Assembly: GCA_946811185.2 (NCBI GenBank)
Contig: OX328104.1
Span: forward strand, 47,104,505 to 47,168,504
DNA from: Hippopus hippopus
Lineage: Eukaryota > Mollusca > Bivalvia > Cardiida > Cardiidae
Reading direction: 5' to 3'
DNA length: 64,000 nt
Position 1 is the stretch's first letter, and each line of letters begins with the position of its first letter. Both the position numbers and the translations under genes were made by a program. A model generated the notes under the pieces. That model ran no database searches, was not told the DNA's origin, and saw nothing but the letters and a program-made list of their open reading frames with translations. Below, piece by piece: positions 21,780 to 32,959 of the stretch.

Positions 21780-23960
21780 TTTTTCTGTGAGCTTTGCTGG
21801 AAATGTTTATTTTGAACTGGGTTAAAGGTTATTTTCTCAGTCTGCCACATGTTACTTGTTGACCATCAAAGTCTGACAAAACAACAGAAGGAGTGTGGGG
21901 TTTTCAGCTCACTCTTATTTTCACGTTTCATTTATTGATGTCATCATTTATGAAAAATAACTTTTTTGTGGTCAAAAAGGCAATGATTGCGCATTTTAAG
22001 TTGCTCTTTTTGAAACCCTGTCTTTCAAAGGAAAACTTTGACATTTTCTCCTATCTCTGTTGTTACTGAAGATAATGTACATGTACTTAGGAGTAGTTGT
22101 TTACTATCAAAAGGAGAAGCCATAGCAGAAGGGTAGATAACTCTCAACACATTTTTAACTCAGTTATGTCCCTTTTTTACTTAGAATTTTCACTTATAAA
22201 GGAACAACAGTCAAGCATTGGCACCCACTTGCACTGCTCATGTTTTGAATTTGAAGCATCCAATTTTCCAATACATTTTAAGTCTTAAACACGAAAATCA
22301 TAACTTTTTTCTGCACATATGCGTCTTGGCATCAATGATGTCTTTTGCCCGTGCAGTGGTGGATTAGTACAAATTCCAGCACATGCTGTGGTTGGTTTCG
22401 CTGGCTTCACTCAGAACTTTGAAAATAACCAGAACTGGGACCAAAGAAAATGATAATAAACTACAGTATTATGAAAGATAAGTCACGGGTTTAATACACA
22501 GCTGAAGGAGGTTTTATGTAATAAACACAATTTCTTAACATTTTCGTAACAACAAATTTGAGAAGCATTTATTTTGAACTAAGTTGAAGGTTACTTTGCT
22601 CAGTTTATCAGCAAGTTACTTAATGACCATCAAAGTTTGACAAAACAGCACAAGGAGTGTGGGGTATTCATGACTCTGATTTTCACATTTCATTTATTGA
22701 TGTCATCAAATATAAAAAATAACTCTTTTGAGATCAAAAGGACAATGGTTGCACCTTTTTGTAGTGCTGTTTTTTAAACCCTCTCTTTTAGAGGAAAGCA
22801 TTAACATTTTATCATATTTGTGTTATTACTGAAGATAATGTACTTCAGACTTGGTCTAGTTGTTTACTATTTAAGGGGAAGCCATAGGAGAAGGGTAGGT
22901 AACTAAGTCTTAACACATTTTCAAACAGTTATACCCCTTTTTTACTTAGAAGTTTCACTCAAAAAACAACCACAGCCAAGAATTAGCTTTCACTTGAGGT
23001 GCTCTTGTTTTAATTTTAAAACATGAAAATCATAACATTTTTCCACACTTATATGTCTTAGCAACAACAATGCCATTTTCCTGTGCAATGATGGATTAGT
23101 ATGAATTATGTCCCATGCTGTTTTGTTTCACCGGCTTCACACGCTCAAAACTTTAAAAATAACCAGAAAATAACTTAAGATAAGTCACGGGTTTAATGCA
23201 CAGCTGAAGGAGATTTTATGTGATTAAAACAGTTGCTAACTCTTTACCATACGACAAAATTTTAGACTGGTCCAAATTGAAAGCATTTGCAGACGACACT
23301 TTAAATTTAGCTGAAATGATTGTAATTTTCTGTGAAAGTGTAGAAAACCTTGTGGGAAAAGGAGGAAATGCTGGTTACCAGCATTATCTCCTTTTCCCAC
23401 AAGGTTTTCCAAAGGCTTTATATCCTCAGGGTCGTTAAAACTCGGGATTGTGTGGTAAAGAGTTAACCCTTTCAAAGGAACATATTTTAGAAATATTTAT
23501 TTAGAAATGTTTATTTTTAACTGGGTTGAAGGTTACTTTCCTCAGTTTACCAGCAAGTTATTTGGTAACCAACATAGTTTGACAAAACAGCAGGAGTATG
23601 GGGTATATAGTACTTTCTGATTTTCACATTTCATTTATTGATGTCATCAGATGTAAAAAATAACTCTTTTCAAGGTCAAAAAGGCCATGATTGCGCATTT
23701 TTAGGTGATTTTTTTTGAAACCCTGTCTTTTCGAGGAAAACTTTGACATTTTCTCATGTCTCTTTTATTTTCAAAGATGTCTACTTCAAACTTGGGCTAG
23801 TTGTTTACTACTAAAAAGGGGAAGGCATGCTTGAAAGGCAGGTAACTCTCAGCACATTTTAACACAGTTATGCCCCTTTTCTAACTTAGAATTTTCACTC
23901 AAAAAGCAACCACACAGAGTATTGGCATTCCTATGGCTGTACCTGTTTTGATGCCAATTC
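21780..23960 (+). repeat. G-type tandem array, three units of about 700 bp
   Basis: The phrase TTTATTTTGAACTGGGTT begins units near 21799, 22562 and 23505. Each runs through GACAAAACAGCA, TTCATTTATTGATGTCATCA, GACATTTTCTC, GTTTACTATCAAAAGG and TTTTCACTCAAAAA. After subtracting the PalA in the second-third junction the spacing is about 700-760. Confidence 0.85.
23236..23466 (+). mobile_element. PalA MITE with paired arm substitution
   Basis: CTAACTCTTTACCATACGAC to GTGTGGTAAAGAGTTAA. Both outer arms carry ACCTTGTGGG and CCCACAAGGT in place of ACATTGTGGG and CCCACAATGT, preserving base pairing; inner changes GGAGGAAATG and CATTATCTCC are not paired with each other. Confidence 0.95.
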
Positions 23961-23961
23961 A

Positions 23962-24186
23962 TTTGACTCTCTACCAGACAAAAACATTGCTGACTGGTCC
24001 AAATTGGAGGCAATTGCAGATGATAAAATTGATGTTCAAATGATGGCAGATCCCTTAAAAGGGTTGAAAACATTGTGGGGAAAGGAGAAAATGCTGATTA
24101 CCAGCATTTCTTCTTTTCCCATAATCTTTTCAAAGGCCCTCACCCTCAGGGTTTTTGAAATACGGGATTATTTGGCAAAGTGCTAA
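23962..24186 (+). mobile_element. PalA MITE
   Basis: TTGACTCTCTACCAGAC to TTTGGCAAAGTGCTAA, termini decayed, hairpin mostly kept. Confidence 0.88.
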
Positions 24187-24293
24187 AGCAGTGTGAGACT
24201 TTCTGGTCACAGTTCTGACAAAAGTGCTAGAGGACAGGTTCTGACTCTGTCTTTGAGTGCCGTCTGACCCATGTTTTATTTCCTGCTAATAAT

Positions 24294-24476
24294 CAACCCT
24301 GTACTAAACAACCTGGTGTTTATACTACTCCAAGGATAAGGCTTCTGAAAACATTATGGGAAAAGGAGAAAACGCTGATAACAAGCATTCTCTCCTATTC
24401 CTATGATGTATTCAACTTTTCAAGGACCAATCTTATCATTTGAGCCCCAGCCTAGTACTGGTAAAGCCAAGTAAAC
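24294..24476 (-). mobile_element. PalA MITE, right end lost
   Basis: CAACCCTGTACTAAACAACC, hairpin GGAGAAAACGCTGATAAC, GACCAATCTTATCATTTGAG, then a jump to ACTGGTAAAGCCAAGTAA. Confidence 0.8.
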
Positions 24477-24479
24477 ACA

Positions 24480-24708
24480 TTACCTCTTTACCACACAATT
24501 CCATGTTTTAAGGACCCTGAGGAAGAAGCCTTTTGAAAAACATTGTGGGAAAAGGAGAAAAGGCTGGTAACCAGCATTTTCTCCCTTTCCCACAATGTTT
24601 TCTGTCCTATCAAAAACAAGCTCCATCATTTGAGTCAAATTAAAACTGTTGTCTGCAAATGCTTTCCATTTTGACTATTCTAAAATTTTGTTGTTTGGTA
24701 AAGCATGA
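24480..24708 (-). mobile_element. PalA MITE
   Basis: TACCTCTTTACCACACAATTCC to GTTTGGTAAAGCATGA; strong hairpin with GGAGAAAAGGCTGG in one arm. Confidence 0.9.
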
Positions 24709-24803
24709 ATTAGCAAATTGTTTTCGTAATAGGACTGAAATAATGTTGAAAGCACTGAAAAATACTGATCAGTCAATAACTGAGTCCAATACTAGTTACA
24801 AAC

Positions 24804-25031
24804 CTTCCCCAAAATTACAAATTTTAGACTATTCGGAAAGAGAGGCATTTGCAGAAGACAAGATTGAACATGGAAGAAAATGAAATGAAGTTTTTTGATA
24901 GGGTTGAAAATGTTGTGGGAAAATGAGAAAATGCTGGTTACCAGCATTTTCTCCTTTTCCCACAATGTTTTCAAGTCTTCTTTCTCAAGGTTGCTAAAGT
25001 TAGAAGTCAGGATTGTGTGGCGAAGGGTAAA
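24804..25031 (+). mobile_element. PalA MITE directly upstream of FOCAD exon A
   Basis: Left end decayed (CCTTCCCCAAAATTACAAATTTTAG), right end GTGTGGCGAAGGGTAAA. The hairpin GAGAAAATGCTGGTTACC is intact; its end is 82 bases before the exon. Confidence 0.88.
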
Positions 25032-25112
25032 CAATTGATAGAGGAAAAACACTAAAGCACATTATGACTGAAAATAGCCCACCTTTTCAGTACTTTGATT
25101 TTATCTTTGCAG

Positions 25113-25187
25113 GCAGTAGAGAAGCTCTACAATGAAGTGATCAAGAAAATACCAGGGGGAAAGTTGCTGAATGCCTCAACTCCCGAG
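25113..25187 (+). CDS. FOCAD: FOCAD (focadhesin) internal exon A
   Basis: A 75-base exon, open in one frame, bounded by a pyrimidine-rich acceptor (TTTTATCTTTGCAG) and a GTGAGA donor, phase 0 at both ends. It encodes 25 residues starting AVEKLYNEVIKKIPGG and ending NASTPE. Joined to exon B it lines up with the vertebrate focadhesin N-terminal region: the Ala-Val at its start and the Leu-Trp of exon B are 33 residues apart, as I recall for human FOCAD, where the same Ala-Val follows a Gln. FOCAD is a large HEAT/ARM-like protein (DUF3730 family), described at vinculin focal adhesions and as a stabiliser of the SKI complex, related to plant RST1. The preceding exon should end in Gln and carry the start codon; I did not find it in the window. 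A PalA element ends about 80 bases upstream. Similarity is from memory, not a search. Confidence 0.8.
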
Positions 25188-25240
25188 GTGAGAGATTATT
25201 TCTTTGAGCCCAAATCACAACTCTTGTGGACAGTTCAAAT

Positions 25241-25394
25241 ATACCCTTATAGGGCCTTTCACAAATATAGTTGCTTTTGCAGCGGGCGCAGATCAAGATC
25301 AGAATGCACAAAATGTGCAGTCTGATCTTTTATCTACACTGTCAGCTTTGCTAAAGCACTATAGACAAAAGCAACCATGAAATCCCAATTATTG
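25241..25394 (+). mobile_element. PalB MITE, right end cut by a G element
   Basis: ACCCTTATAGGGCCTTTC, AGAATGCACAAAATGTGCAG, GACAAAAGCAACCATGAAAT, then GCTTGGCTGTTTTCGG of the G element. It starts about 50 bases after exon A. Confidence 0.85.
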
Positions 25395-25655
25395 GCTTGG
25401 CTGTTTTCGGAGAAAATGTCGAGATATTGTAGCCCTGGTGTCGACTGCATCATTTTCGTGCGAAAGCTTCAGTTTATAATATCTTTGTTATCTTTGTTAT
25501 AACTGAAGATATTAACTTCAAGCTTGGACAAGTTGTTTACTATCAAAAGAGGAACCTATGCAACAAGGGTGGGTAACTATCAAAGTGATTATGACACAGT
25601 TGTGCCCCTTAAATTTCCATAGAAATTCAAGCACTTGCAGCCAAGTCTCTAGTTA
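25395..25655 (+). mobile_element. G Helentron-like element, 3' end weak
   Basis: GGCTTGGCTGTTTTCGGAG, TTGTAGCCCTGGTGTCG, ACTTCAAGCTTGGACAAG, ACTATCAAAAGAGGAACC, and AAGCACTTGCAGCCAAG. Confidence 0.72.
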
Positions 25656-25829
25656 CAATTAGCATGGAAATTAAGTATTGTAATATACGAGTCCTGTTTA
25701 TTGATGCTAGTTTAACATTAATCTCCTAGAGGAAAAGATATACTGAATATTGTGCCTCTAGCTGTGGAAATATTAAATTTATGTCAGTTACATCTTCTGC
25801 TGGAGATTGCCTTTTACAATTTACCAGAC

Positions 25830-25965
25830 CTTATCCATGTTGAAGTTTGTGGCTTGGAAAACAAGTTGTGTCAGTACTGGTGTGAGAAAGCCAGGAAACA
25901 CATGTGTAGGTGCACTGGCAGCTGTTATATTACCTTAGCTTTTAAAAGTGGCGTAAAAAAACTCA
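25830..25965 (+). mobile_element. SINE 3' fragment
   Basis: GGCTTGGAAAACAAGTTGTG, AGAAAGCCAGGAAACACATG, GTGCACTGGCAGCTGTTAT. Confidence 0.65.
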
Positions 25966-25998
25966 AACACAAACAAATGATTTTGGAGGTTAAGGGTT

Positions 25999-26228
25999 TT
26001 AACTGTTTACCACACAATGACGACTTTAAAAGTCCTTGAGAAAGAAGGCTTTTGAAAACATAGTGGGAAAAAGAGAAAATGCTGGTAACCAACATTTTCT
26101 TCCTTTTCCCACAATGTTTTTTACCCTATGAAAGACAAATTTTATATTGTGAGTGACATTCAATTTGCCGTCTGCAAAGGCTTTCAATTGGGACAAAGCT
26201 AAAATTTTGTTGTCTGGTAAAGGGTTAA
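25999..26228 (-). mobile_element. PalA MITE, full length
   Basis: TTAACTGTTTACCACACAATG to TCTGGTAAAGGGTTAA. Confidence 0.93.
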
Positions 26229-26448
26229 ATCTGTATTTATAAAGGAAAGGATGATTATTGTCCCTCCAGCAGCACAAATATTAAATACAGTAAATCATGC
26301 ATTTATCAACCTGCAGGGACTATCACTATTGCATGGCAATATGGTGTTTGTTTCTCTCTTGCCGGAAAGAAAGTAATTTGCTGAATTAATGAGCAATCAT
26401 TGTTTTTCAACTTTAGCCCTCCAAGTATTTTATCAACGATAATCTTCA

Positions 26449-26835
26449 GGACCCAGTTTCACAAAAAAACTTAAGTCTCCTATTTTGCTCAAGTCCACTA
26501 ATGAACTCATCTTCAAAGTTATGATGAGTTTGTTTTTTGAGATGCATTGTAGTAACATTAACAGACTGAAGTAACATTCTCGAATTCTGACTTGACACAG
26601 TGTTCCAGATTCGGCTCAGTAAAATTACAATTGTAAGTCTGTTAACTTTGTTAAGTCTTTCTGTTTTGTTGAGTCTGAAAGGTTGTGTCAGATCAGGGTT
26701 TGAGAATGTTACTTCAGTCTGTTAATGTTAGTGAAACATGTCTCAAATAGCAAACACAACTTAAGTCAGAAACTAAGTCTGTTAGTGGATTTGAGCAAAA
26801 AGAAGAGACTAAGTTTTAATGTGAAACCGGGCCCT
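26449..26835. mobile_element. PIF/Harbinger-like MITE, GGGCCCGGTTTCACA ends
   Basis: Left GGACCCAGTTTCACAAA and right (complement) AGGGCCCGGTTTCACATTA, each followed by AACTTAAGTCTC-like sequence; interior has further inverted words (GTTAACAGACTGAAGTAACATTC). Flanks TCA and TGA. Confidence 0.8.
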
Positions 26836-26889
26836 GATACTCACTGTGAAAGATCCGAATATGTCAATCCGAGGTTGTTCAGGCCAGAA

Positions 26890-26990
26890 TACACTTATAT
26901 GTGATTGGACTTGGGTAGAGACCAGACTGTGTATAGGCTGATCTTGATCCAATGTTTTGGCAGATGTACTTGAAGTTGCCATTGATATTG
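26890..26990. repeat. PalB/PalC palindrome fragment
   Basis: AGACTGTGTATAGGCTGATCTTGATCC is the only conserved part. Confidence 0.45.
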
Positions 26991-27054
26991 TTAAAAGTCG
27001 AGCATGATCAACTCTTTGCAGGAACGCAGAAATGGAATGTCCTGTTTGTTTGTC

Positions 27055-27290
27055 TTGGTGTTTAACGCTGTTTTAACAGCTTAGGTTATATACCTGTGAT
27101 TAGTGCATCTATGCATGTGTTTCCTGGCTTTCTCACACCAGCACTGACCCAACTTTTCTTGCATGCATCAGAGGTGAGAGGCGAAAAATTGCCAGAAGGA
27201 AAGTTTGTCTCAACATGGTATCAAACCCAGAACCACAAGGTCACAAGTCAGGTAGGCCAACCACTGAGCTACCTGCCCATCGAAATGTCC
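27055..27290 (-). mobile_element. SINE, reverse orientation
   Basis: Left TGTTTAACGCTGTTTTAACAGC (tail), then TTTCCTGGCTTTCTCACACCAG, GAGGTGAGAGGCGAAAA and a decayed tRNA head whose complement reads GGTAGCTCAGTGGTTGGCC and GGTTTGATACC. Confidence 0.85.
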
Positions 27291-27313
27291 TGTACTTGTG
27301 TGGAAGGTCTTGA

Positions 27314-27371
27314 TTTAAGCTCCACTGGTCAAAAACAGTGAATCTATGTCATAGCCCTATGTCTCTGTATC
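27314..27371 (+). mobile_element. F1 5' fragment
   Basis: TAAGCTCCACTGGTCAAAAAC, TATGTCATAGCCC; interrupted by the next element. Confidence 0.6.
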
Positions 27372-27594
27372 CAGGGTTCGCACAGGCTTGAAAAGTACTT
27401 GAAAATGAAGGGCAGTCTTGAAAAGTCTTGTTGCATCATCTAGTGCTCCTATTATTGCTAACTTTGTATCCAAAAATGATGTACTGACTTTACGAATATG
27501 TGTAGATATTATTCATAAATTAGTCCTTGAAAACGTAAAGATTTGTCCTTGAAAAGTCCTTGAATTTTACTTTGCCTTACCTGTATGAACCCTG
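27372..27594. mobile_element. CAGGGTTCGCACAGG MITE (hAT-like)
   Basis: CAGGGTTCGCACAGGCTTG to CTGTATGAACCCTG, interior repeating CTTGAAAAGTCCTTGAA words in both directions. No clean target duplication seen. Confidence 0.75.
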
Positions 27595-27626
27595 GCATCA
27601 GAGTCTATATGTATGTGTTTTTTTTT

Positions 27627-27915
27627 TATCCCCTGCCAAAGGCGGAGGGATATAGTTTTTATCACCTGCCGAAGGCGGAAGGATATAGTTTTAGCGTTGT
27701 CTGTCCGTCTGTCCATCCCTCCATCCCTGTGTCTGTCTGGTACAATATCTCCAATATCATTGGACAGAATTTCGTGAAACTTTATACATGTGTACAATAA
27801 CCTATTCTGCCGATATTTTTTTTTTATTCGATGCAAAATGGTCGACTGGGGGCGATTTTGAGTCACGCGGTTGCGTAATTTTTTTTTTGAAAAGGTCTTT
27901 TTCAGCAGGGGATAT
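27627..27915 (+). mobile_element. ATCCCCTGCC...GCAGGGGAT element
   Basis: Starts with a duplicated block (TGCCAAAGGCGGAGGGATATAG, then a near copy with TGCCGAAGGCGGAAGG), followed by GTCTGTCCGTCTGTCC and ending TTTCAGCAGGGGATAT. A widespread invertebrate repeat type; no coding capacity. Confidence 0.7.
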
Positions 27916-28245
27916 CATTTCAACGAAATTGCTTGTTCTTTCAAATAATGCCTTTCAGCAAAAGGAGACTTAAAGTTCAGATAGTTCAGTTGGTACTCAA
28001 GTTTGTAATTTAGGAGAGTGGTAAAGTTCAAGCAAAAAATAAATCTTGTGTCTTGGACAGGAGAGCAAGCAAGTTAACATAGTAAAAAATTGACTTACAA
28101 GATGTTCTTATTTTCTCAGTGAGAGAATGATTTCCTTAATATTTCCCTCAGGAAAGAAAAGCCCTGTAAACCTTAGAACTACAGCGTCTTTGGCATTTTG
28201 AAGCTTTCAGAAAAAAACCTGATTCTGCCAAACAACTTCAGTTGT

Positions 28246-28443
28246 TTTTTAACACCATTATAGTTGCCTTTGCGGCCAATGTCGATCGAGATCAGACTGC
28301 ACAAAACATGCAGTCTGATCTTTGATCTCTACTGTCGGTTTTGCTGAGACATCTCGACAATAACAAACTTGGCATTGCAATCATAAGGGTCTTATTTAGA
28401 GAAAGAAAGCGTTCCTTGGGTTAATTTGGCACTCTAAGGGTTT
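28246..28443 (+). mobile_element. PalB MITE
   Basis: TTAACACCATTATAGTTGCC, AGACTGCACAAAACATGCAG, TTAATTTGGCACTCTAAGGGTT. Confidence 0.85.
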
Positions 28444-29097
28444 AAAGCTAGCATTAGGAAATAGAACTGTATCTTCCACAAGTTTTATACATTGATCCTT
28501 ACATAGCAAAGTTTATAGGTATGTAAAACATTTCACCAAATATTTAAATCATATAGGTTGTAAGAATTGATCCTGCAGGGCGTGGCTAAACCTTTGACAG
28601 AAGTCGACCAATTTATTTTTAGTGGTCTCGAGCCAGTTCTGAATTGTTTGTTGTAAATCTAATTAAACACATGCATCATAAAGTGCTTTGTCAAACTTTT
28701 GCTTTATGGACAGATGATGGGCATACTCTTATTCTGTCTGAAACATTGTGAAAAAAGTGCCTGTAATCCATATTGTTTAATTCTCACATTTTATCGATAA
28801 TTGATATCGATTAAGCCCACATAAATGGTGGACATATTGAGCCACGTCCAAAAAATCTTTCAGTTAGGTAATCAGCAAACTTTACACACGTTTCCGGAGA
28901 GTTAGGCATTATATCTTAGCAAAACCATCTTCAAAATCTGCTGTATTCAAGAAGTGCAACCCAAAACATCTCTTCAACCAACAGCCATTGGCACTGTTCT
29001 TGTCTTTGTACTTGTAGCCAATCCGCAGTCGATACCAACATTTTATCCGCAATAGTAGGAATGAAAATCTAGCAAAAATCCGCAAACGTATTATCTG
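28444..29097. other. No recognised feature
   Basis: No supported gene or repeat. Confidence 0.45.
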
Positions 29098-29277
29098 CCC
29101 TAACGATCCTGAAGAAGAAGGCTTTGAAAACATTGTTAGAAAAGGTGAAAATGCTGGTAACCGGCATTTTCTCCTTTTCCTGCAATGTTTTCTACCCATC
29201 GAAGACAAAAATCATCATTTGTACTACATTCATTTTGTTGTCTGCAATTGCTTTCAATGTGGTCTAGTCAAAAATTG
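29098..29277 (-). mobile_element. PalA MITE, both termini lost
   Basis: AACGATCCTGAAGAAGAAGG through hairpin AATGCTGGTAACCGGCATT to TTTGTTGTCTGCAATTGC. Confidence 0.82.
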
Positions 29278-30344
29278 ATTTTATAGTTGGCATAGATCAT
29301 CCTTTAGGTTAATCTTTTAGATTTCATGATATAAATTAATGTTGTTATGTTTAATTCATGGTTACCACTGTAGGGGTCTTTTTTTTTTAATGTGCATTAG
29401 CTATTGGGCAATCTTTGAAAATCTTCTCATCAAAAATTTTTTGACAGAATTCATTTATATTTTGCATGAATAATTCTATAAAGGTCTACTTAAAGAGTTC
29501 TTGATCAAATTCCAATTTATACAAAAACATAGCTGCCATGGGCTTGGCCATTTTTTTCTTGATCTATAGTTATAAGCTATATTTGAAAACCCTTTTGTTA
29601 ATGTATTTAGGTCACCTTTCATTCATGTTCAATGTAATTTGTCCTATGATAAAAATCTTTCACTTAATTTTGTAGAATTTGAATCACATGGCCATTTTTA
29701 GCTTGCCTTATCTTAGTGCTATTGCTATCTGCTTTTCAAGAATCATTTATTTGACTTTATCTGCATTTAGCATGAATGGTTCTTGGTAATTTTTTTTTAA
29801 ATTTTTCTTACAGAATCTGCACCTGACTGTTTTCATTCGGGTCATGATAACCTTATTTGAATAATGAGGCAAGTTTTATGAGAACCCACAATATAAGTAT
29901 TAGTAAAAGGCCCAATAGCAGCCATGTGTAAACAATTTATTTTATGAAATACAGGTAAATTTCATACGGTTTAAAAGTATGGTGATCACGGGCATAGGGT
30001 AGCCCAAAATAAAGTATATGCAAAAGTAATACCAAAGGTATTATCTGAGGCCTAAAATGGCAAGAGGAGGGAGGAGGATTTTTCAGTAGTGTCTTGAGAG
30101 CCTCCCCCAGAAAATTTTTTAATTGTACAAGCTATTTGGTGGCCTTCGGTGATGTTTGGTAAAATTTTTCTTTTTTTGTTTACAAAGTGTATGCAACTGC
30201 ATTTTTGTGTATAGGCATCTACATCCCTGGTGATTATTTGCTGATGATCTGTTAAAGTTGGGTTAGTCAGGCTTCCAGTTCCTGGTAGAATTATAAGTAT
30301 TACACCTGGAATTAGTGTTAGCAATGTTAAAGGTAAAAATTAGC
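29278..30344. repeat. Decayed F1-like interior and unassigned sequence
   Basis: GAAAATCTTCTCATC, AACATAGCTGCCATGGGCTTGG and similar phrases near 29400-29800 recall F1 interior blocks, without recognisable ends. From 29960 to 30344 I see nothing. Confidence 0.4.
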
Positions 30345-30556
30345 TTAACCCTTATCCTGCTCAATAACTTAAATAAAACTTTCAAGCCGATATTAAAACC
30401 CCAAATAATGCTTTTTCCAACTTACTTTTTTTAGATGAAAAATCTTCTTATCGGACAGTGTAGATCCATAATCAGACTGCACGTTCTGTGCAGTCTGATC
30501 TTGATCTGCACTGTCCGCAAAAGGTCAGTGAGTCGCGCTTAGCAGCCTTAAGTTTA
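30345..30556 (+). mobile_element. PalC MITE
   Basis: TTAACCCTTATCCTGCTC to CGCGCTTAGCAGCCTTAAG; palindrome CAGACTGCACGTTCTGTGCAG, GGACAGTGTAGATC and its complement. Confidence 0.92.
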
Positions 30557-30635
30557 AGATAAATAGTTCACTTGCAGACCTTTTTTCCAAGCTGTGTTAC
30601 TGAATTTGAACTACACTATAATTATGGTGACTTAA

Positions 30636-30805
30636 ATCTTTATCAACAAATTCTTGTCCAAAATAAAAGTATTTGAAAATAACGAATGAAATGTGGCTCA
30701 AATGAGCAAATTTGTCTTTATAAGGATAGAAAACAATGTGCGAAATTGGAGAAAATGCTGGTTCTCCTTTTCCCAAAAAGTATTTGGAAAGTTTTCAGTT
30801 TTGAA
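30636..30805 (+). mobile_element. PalA MITE, termini and hairpin half lost
   Basis: TTCTTGTCCAAAATAAAAG, ATGTGGCTCAAATGAG, GGAGAAAATGCTGG, then CTCCTTTTCCCAAAAAG. Confidence 0.78.
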
Positions 30806-30965
30806 AGTTGAAGTACTTCCAAATTTTTCTTGAAAGTATTATATCTTCTGATTGGCTAAAATTTCGATTTGTTGTTTACGCGATGAAGTCAGCATTTCTT
30901 GTTTTAATCTTTGTATTTGTTTTCTTTTTGCATCATGAATTCATAATGTATGCTAACATAAAAGC

Positions 30966-31014
30966 AAAATCACTGCCAGTAGAGCGATTCCAGGCCCGTC
31001 AGAGCCTCTAGTTT
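30966..31014 (+). mobile_element. F1 3' end fragment
   Basis: CTGCCAGTAGAGCGATTCC then AGGCCCGTCAGAGCCTCTAG, a decayed form of the F1 terminus. Confidence 0.55.
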
Positions 31015-31015
31015 T

Positions 31016-31142
31016 GTCTATAGTGTTTCATTGAAGAGAAGACAGTGTAGATAACAGATCAGACTGCACATTTTGTGCAGTCTGATCTTGATCTACACTG
31101 GCCTCAAAGGCAAATTTAGTTGTGAAAGGTGCTTTAAAGCTT
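31016..31142 (-). mobile_element. PalB MITE, partial
   Basis: GACAGTGTAGATAACAG, AGACTGCACATTTTGTGCAG, GTGAAAGGTGCTTTAAAGC. Confidence 0.8.
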
Positions 31143-31394
31143 AAAAATGTTCAGTGAATACGGACCCCAATTGAATAAAGCTCTCCAAAATTTGTTCAAA
31201 ATCAAGGGTAGTGTATATACCGGTAGTAAGGTTTTCTGAACTCTGTCTACAGTCTTTCCTCATTATGAAAAACACAACCTGTTGTAAAACATGAATAACA
31301 AGATTAAGTGTAATGCATTTCACAACAAAAGTTGCAGTTACAGATAGTGAAGATCAAGAAAAGAGTAAGAAAAATGTGCAGTCATAATTTTGGA

Positions 31395-32284
31395 CCTTCA
31401 ATGGCTTATGTCATGGCCCGTTGTCCACCGTGCATCCGTCTGTCCATCCGTGCGTTAACTTTTATTTTAAACATCTTCTTCTCTGAAACTACCCATCCAA
31501 TTTTGATGAAACTTCACAGAAATAATCCTGCCATGGTCCTCTTCAGAATTTCTTGAAAGAATTTGATTCCTTGAAAAACTCTGGTTGCCATGGCAACAAA
31601 ACTTGAAAATATTGGAAATCTTTGAAAATCTTCTTGTCCGAAACCATAAGGCCTAGGGCTGCCAAATTTAGCATGTAGCTTTGTCTAGTGGGCCTCTATC
31701 AAGTTTCTTCAAATTATAGCCCTGGGGTCAAATTTTACCCTGCTCCAGGGGTCACAAGTTTTACCTGGGCTTATATAGGGAAAACTTTAGAAATCTCCCT
31801 GTACCTAGCCATAAGGCCTAGGGCTACCAAATTTTGCATGTGGCTTTATGTAGTGGGCCTCTACCAAGAGTGCCCAAATTATAGCCCTTGGGTCAAATTT
31901 GACCCCACCCCGGGGGTCACAAGTTTTACATGGGCTTATATAGAGAAAACTTAAGAAATCTCCCTGTACTTATTCATAAAGTGTAGGGCTACCAAATTTT
32001 GCATGTAGCTATTATCTAGAGGGCCTTCACCAAGAGTGCGTAAATTATAGCCCTAGGGTGGAATTTGATTCATCCCGAGGGGTCAGAAGTTTTACGTGGG
32101 CTTATATAGTGAAATCTTTAGAAATCTTCTTGTTACTAACCATATGAACTAGGGCTACCAATTTTAGTCCTGTCTCAGGGGTCTTATGTTCAAAACCAAT
32201 TGGCCAAGTATTGTAATGTTTGGCATGTAGGGATTTCACGTATTAGCCAGTGGAGTGATACAGGGCCATCATGGCCCTCTTGTT
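31395..32284 (+). mobile_element. F1 Helentron-like element, 5' end decayed
   Basis: AATGGCTTATGTCATGGCCCG, CATCCGTCTGTCCATCCG, GGTTGCCATGGCAAC, three blocks with AGGCCTAGGGCTACCAAAT, and the terminus AGCCAGTGGAGTGATACAGG followed by GGCCATCATGGCCCTCTTGT. Confidence 0.8.
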
Positions 32285-32348
32285 TAGATATTCTAACTAA
32301 AAGTATTGCAACTGCTACCAGGAAGTAGTTTTGTGTTGGGGGGGATTT

Positions 32349-32607
32349 AGTCATGCTCTGATAAAAGGGGGCTTAATGGTTCTCCGTGATACAATAAACC
32401 AAGCAAGCCATCACATAATTATGGATCAATAACATCCATTCTGTCCAACAACCAAATGAATCATGAGATAGGCTTGTCTTTTGACATGCACAATACTGAC
32501 CAATAGCAAAAGTTTTGGGCCAGGTCAGTCTGTGCAGACTGCCCAGGCTGACCTGGGTTGATACCTGTTGCAGATGCATTAAGCCCCCTTTTCATATGGC
32601 ACAGCTC
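32349..32607 (-). mobile_element. PalD MITE with ATTT target duplication
   Basis: AGTCATGCTCTGATAAAAGG to TTTTCATATGGCACAGCTC, flanked by ATTT at 32345-32348 and 32608-32611. Confidence 0.88.
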
Positions 32608-32611
32608 ATTT

Positions 32612-32959
32612 ATAGGTAGTCTTGAAATGTGGTGAAAGATTTGCATCAGCTCCTCTGATAAGAATTCATGTTATTTGTCAGGAAGAGAAAAACCAGGTAA
32701 TAAAAGTGATGTTCTTGAATGTTTCATGTTGGAAGACATGTTCTGACTGGAACCTGCTGTTTTATGACAAACTAATGAACACAAGAAGCAATTTTAATGC
32801 AATATTGTTGCAATTCTATGGTCTTAAGCTATCCTCATATAAACCAACTATATGTTTGTTTACATGTGATTATTGTGACTAACCAGAGCACAACGACCTC
32901 AAGACAAGCTATTCTGAGCACCATGTTTCTTGTATCAGTTATTTGTTGAATTGTTTGTT
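32612..32959. other. No recognised feature
   Basis: Contains an AGAGCACAACGACCTCAAGAC phrase near 32885 that may be an F2 5' relic. Confidence 0.4.

Noticed and set aside
27780..27915. LINE or LTR retrotransposon coding remnants
   Set aside because: I looked here and elsewhere for reverse transcriptase, RNase H or integrase motifs and saw none on either strand; this segment is only the end of the ATCCCCTGCC element.
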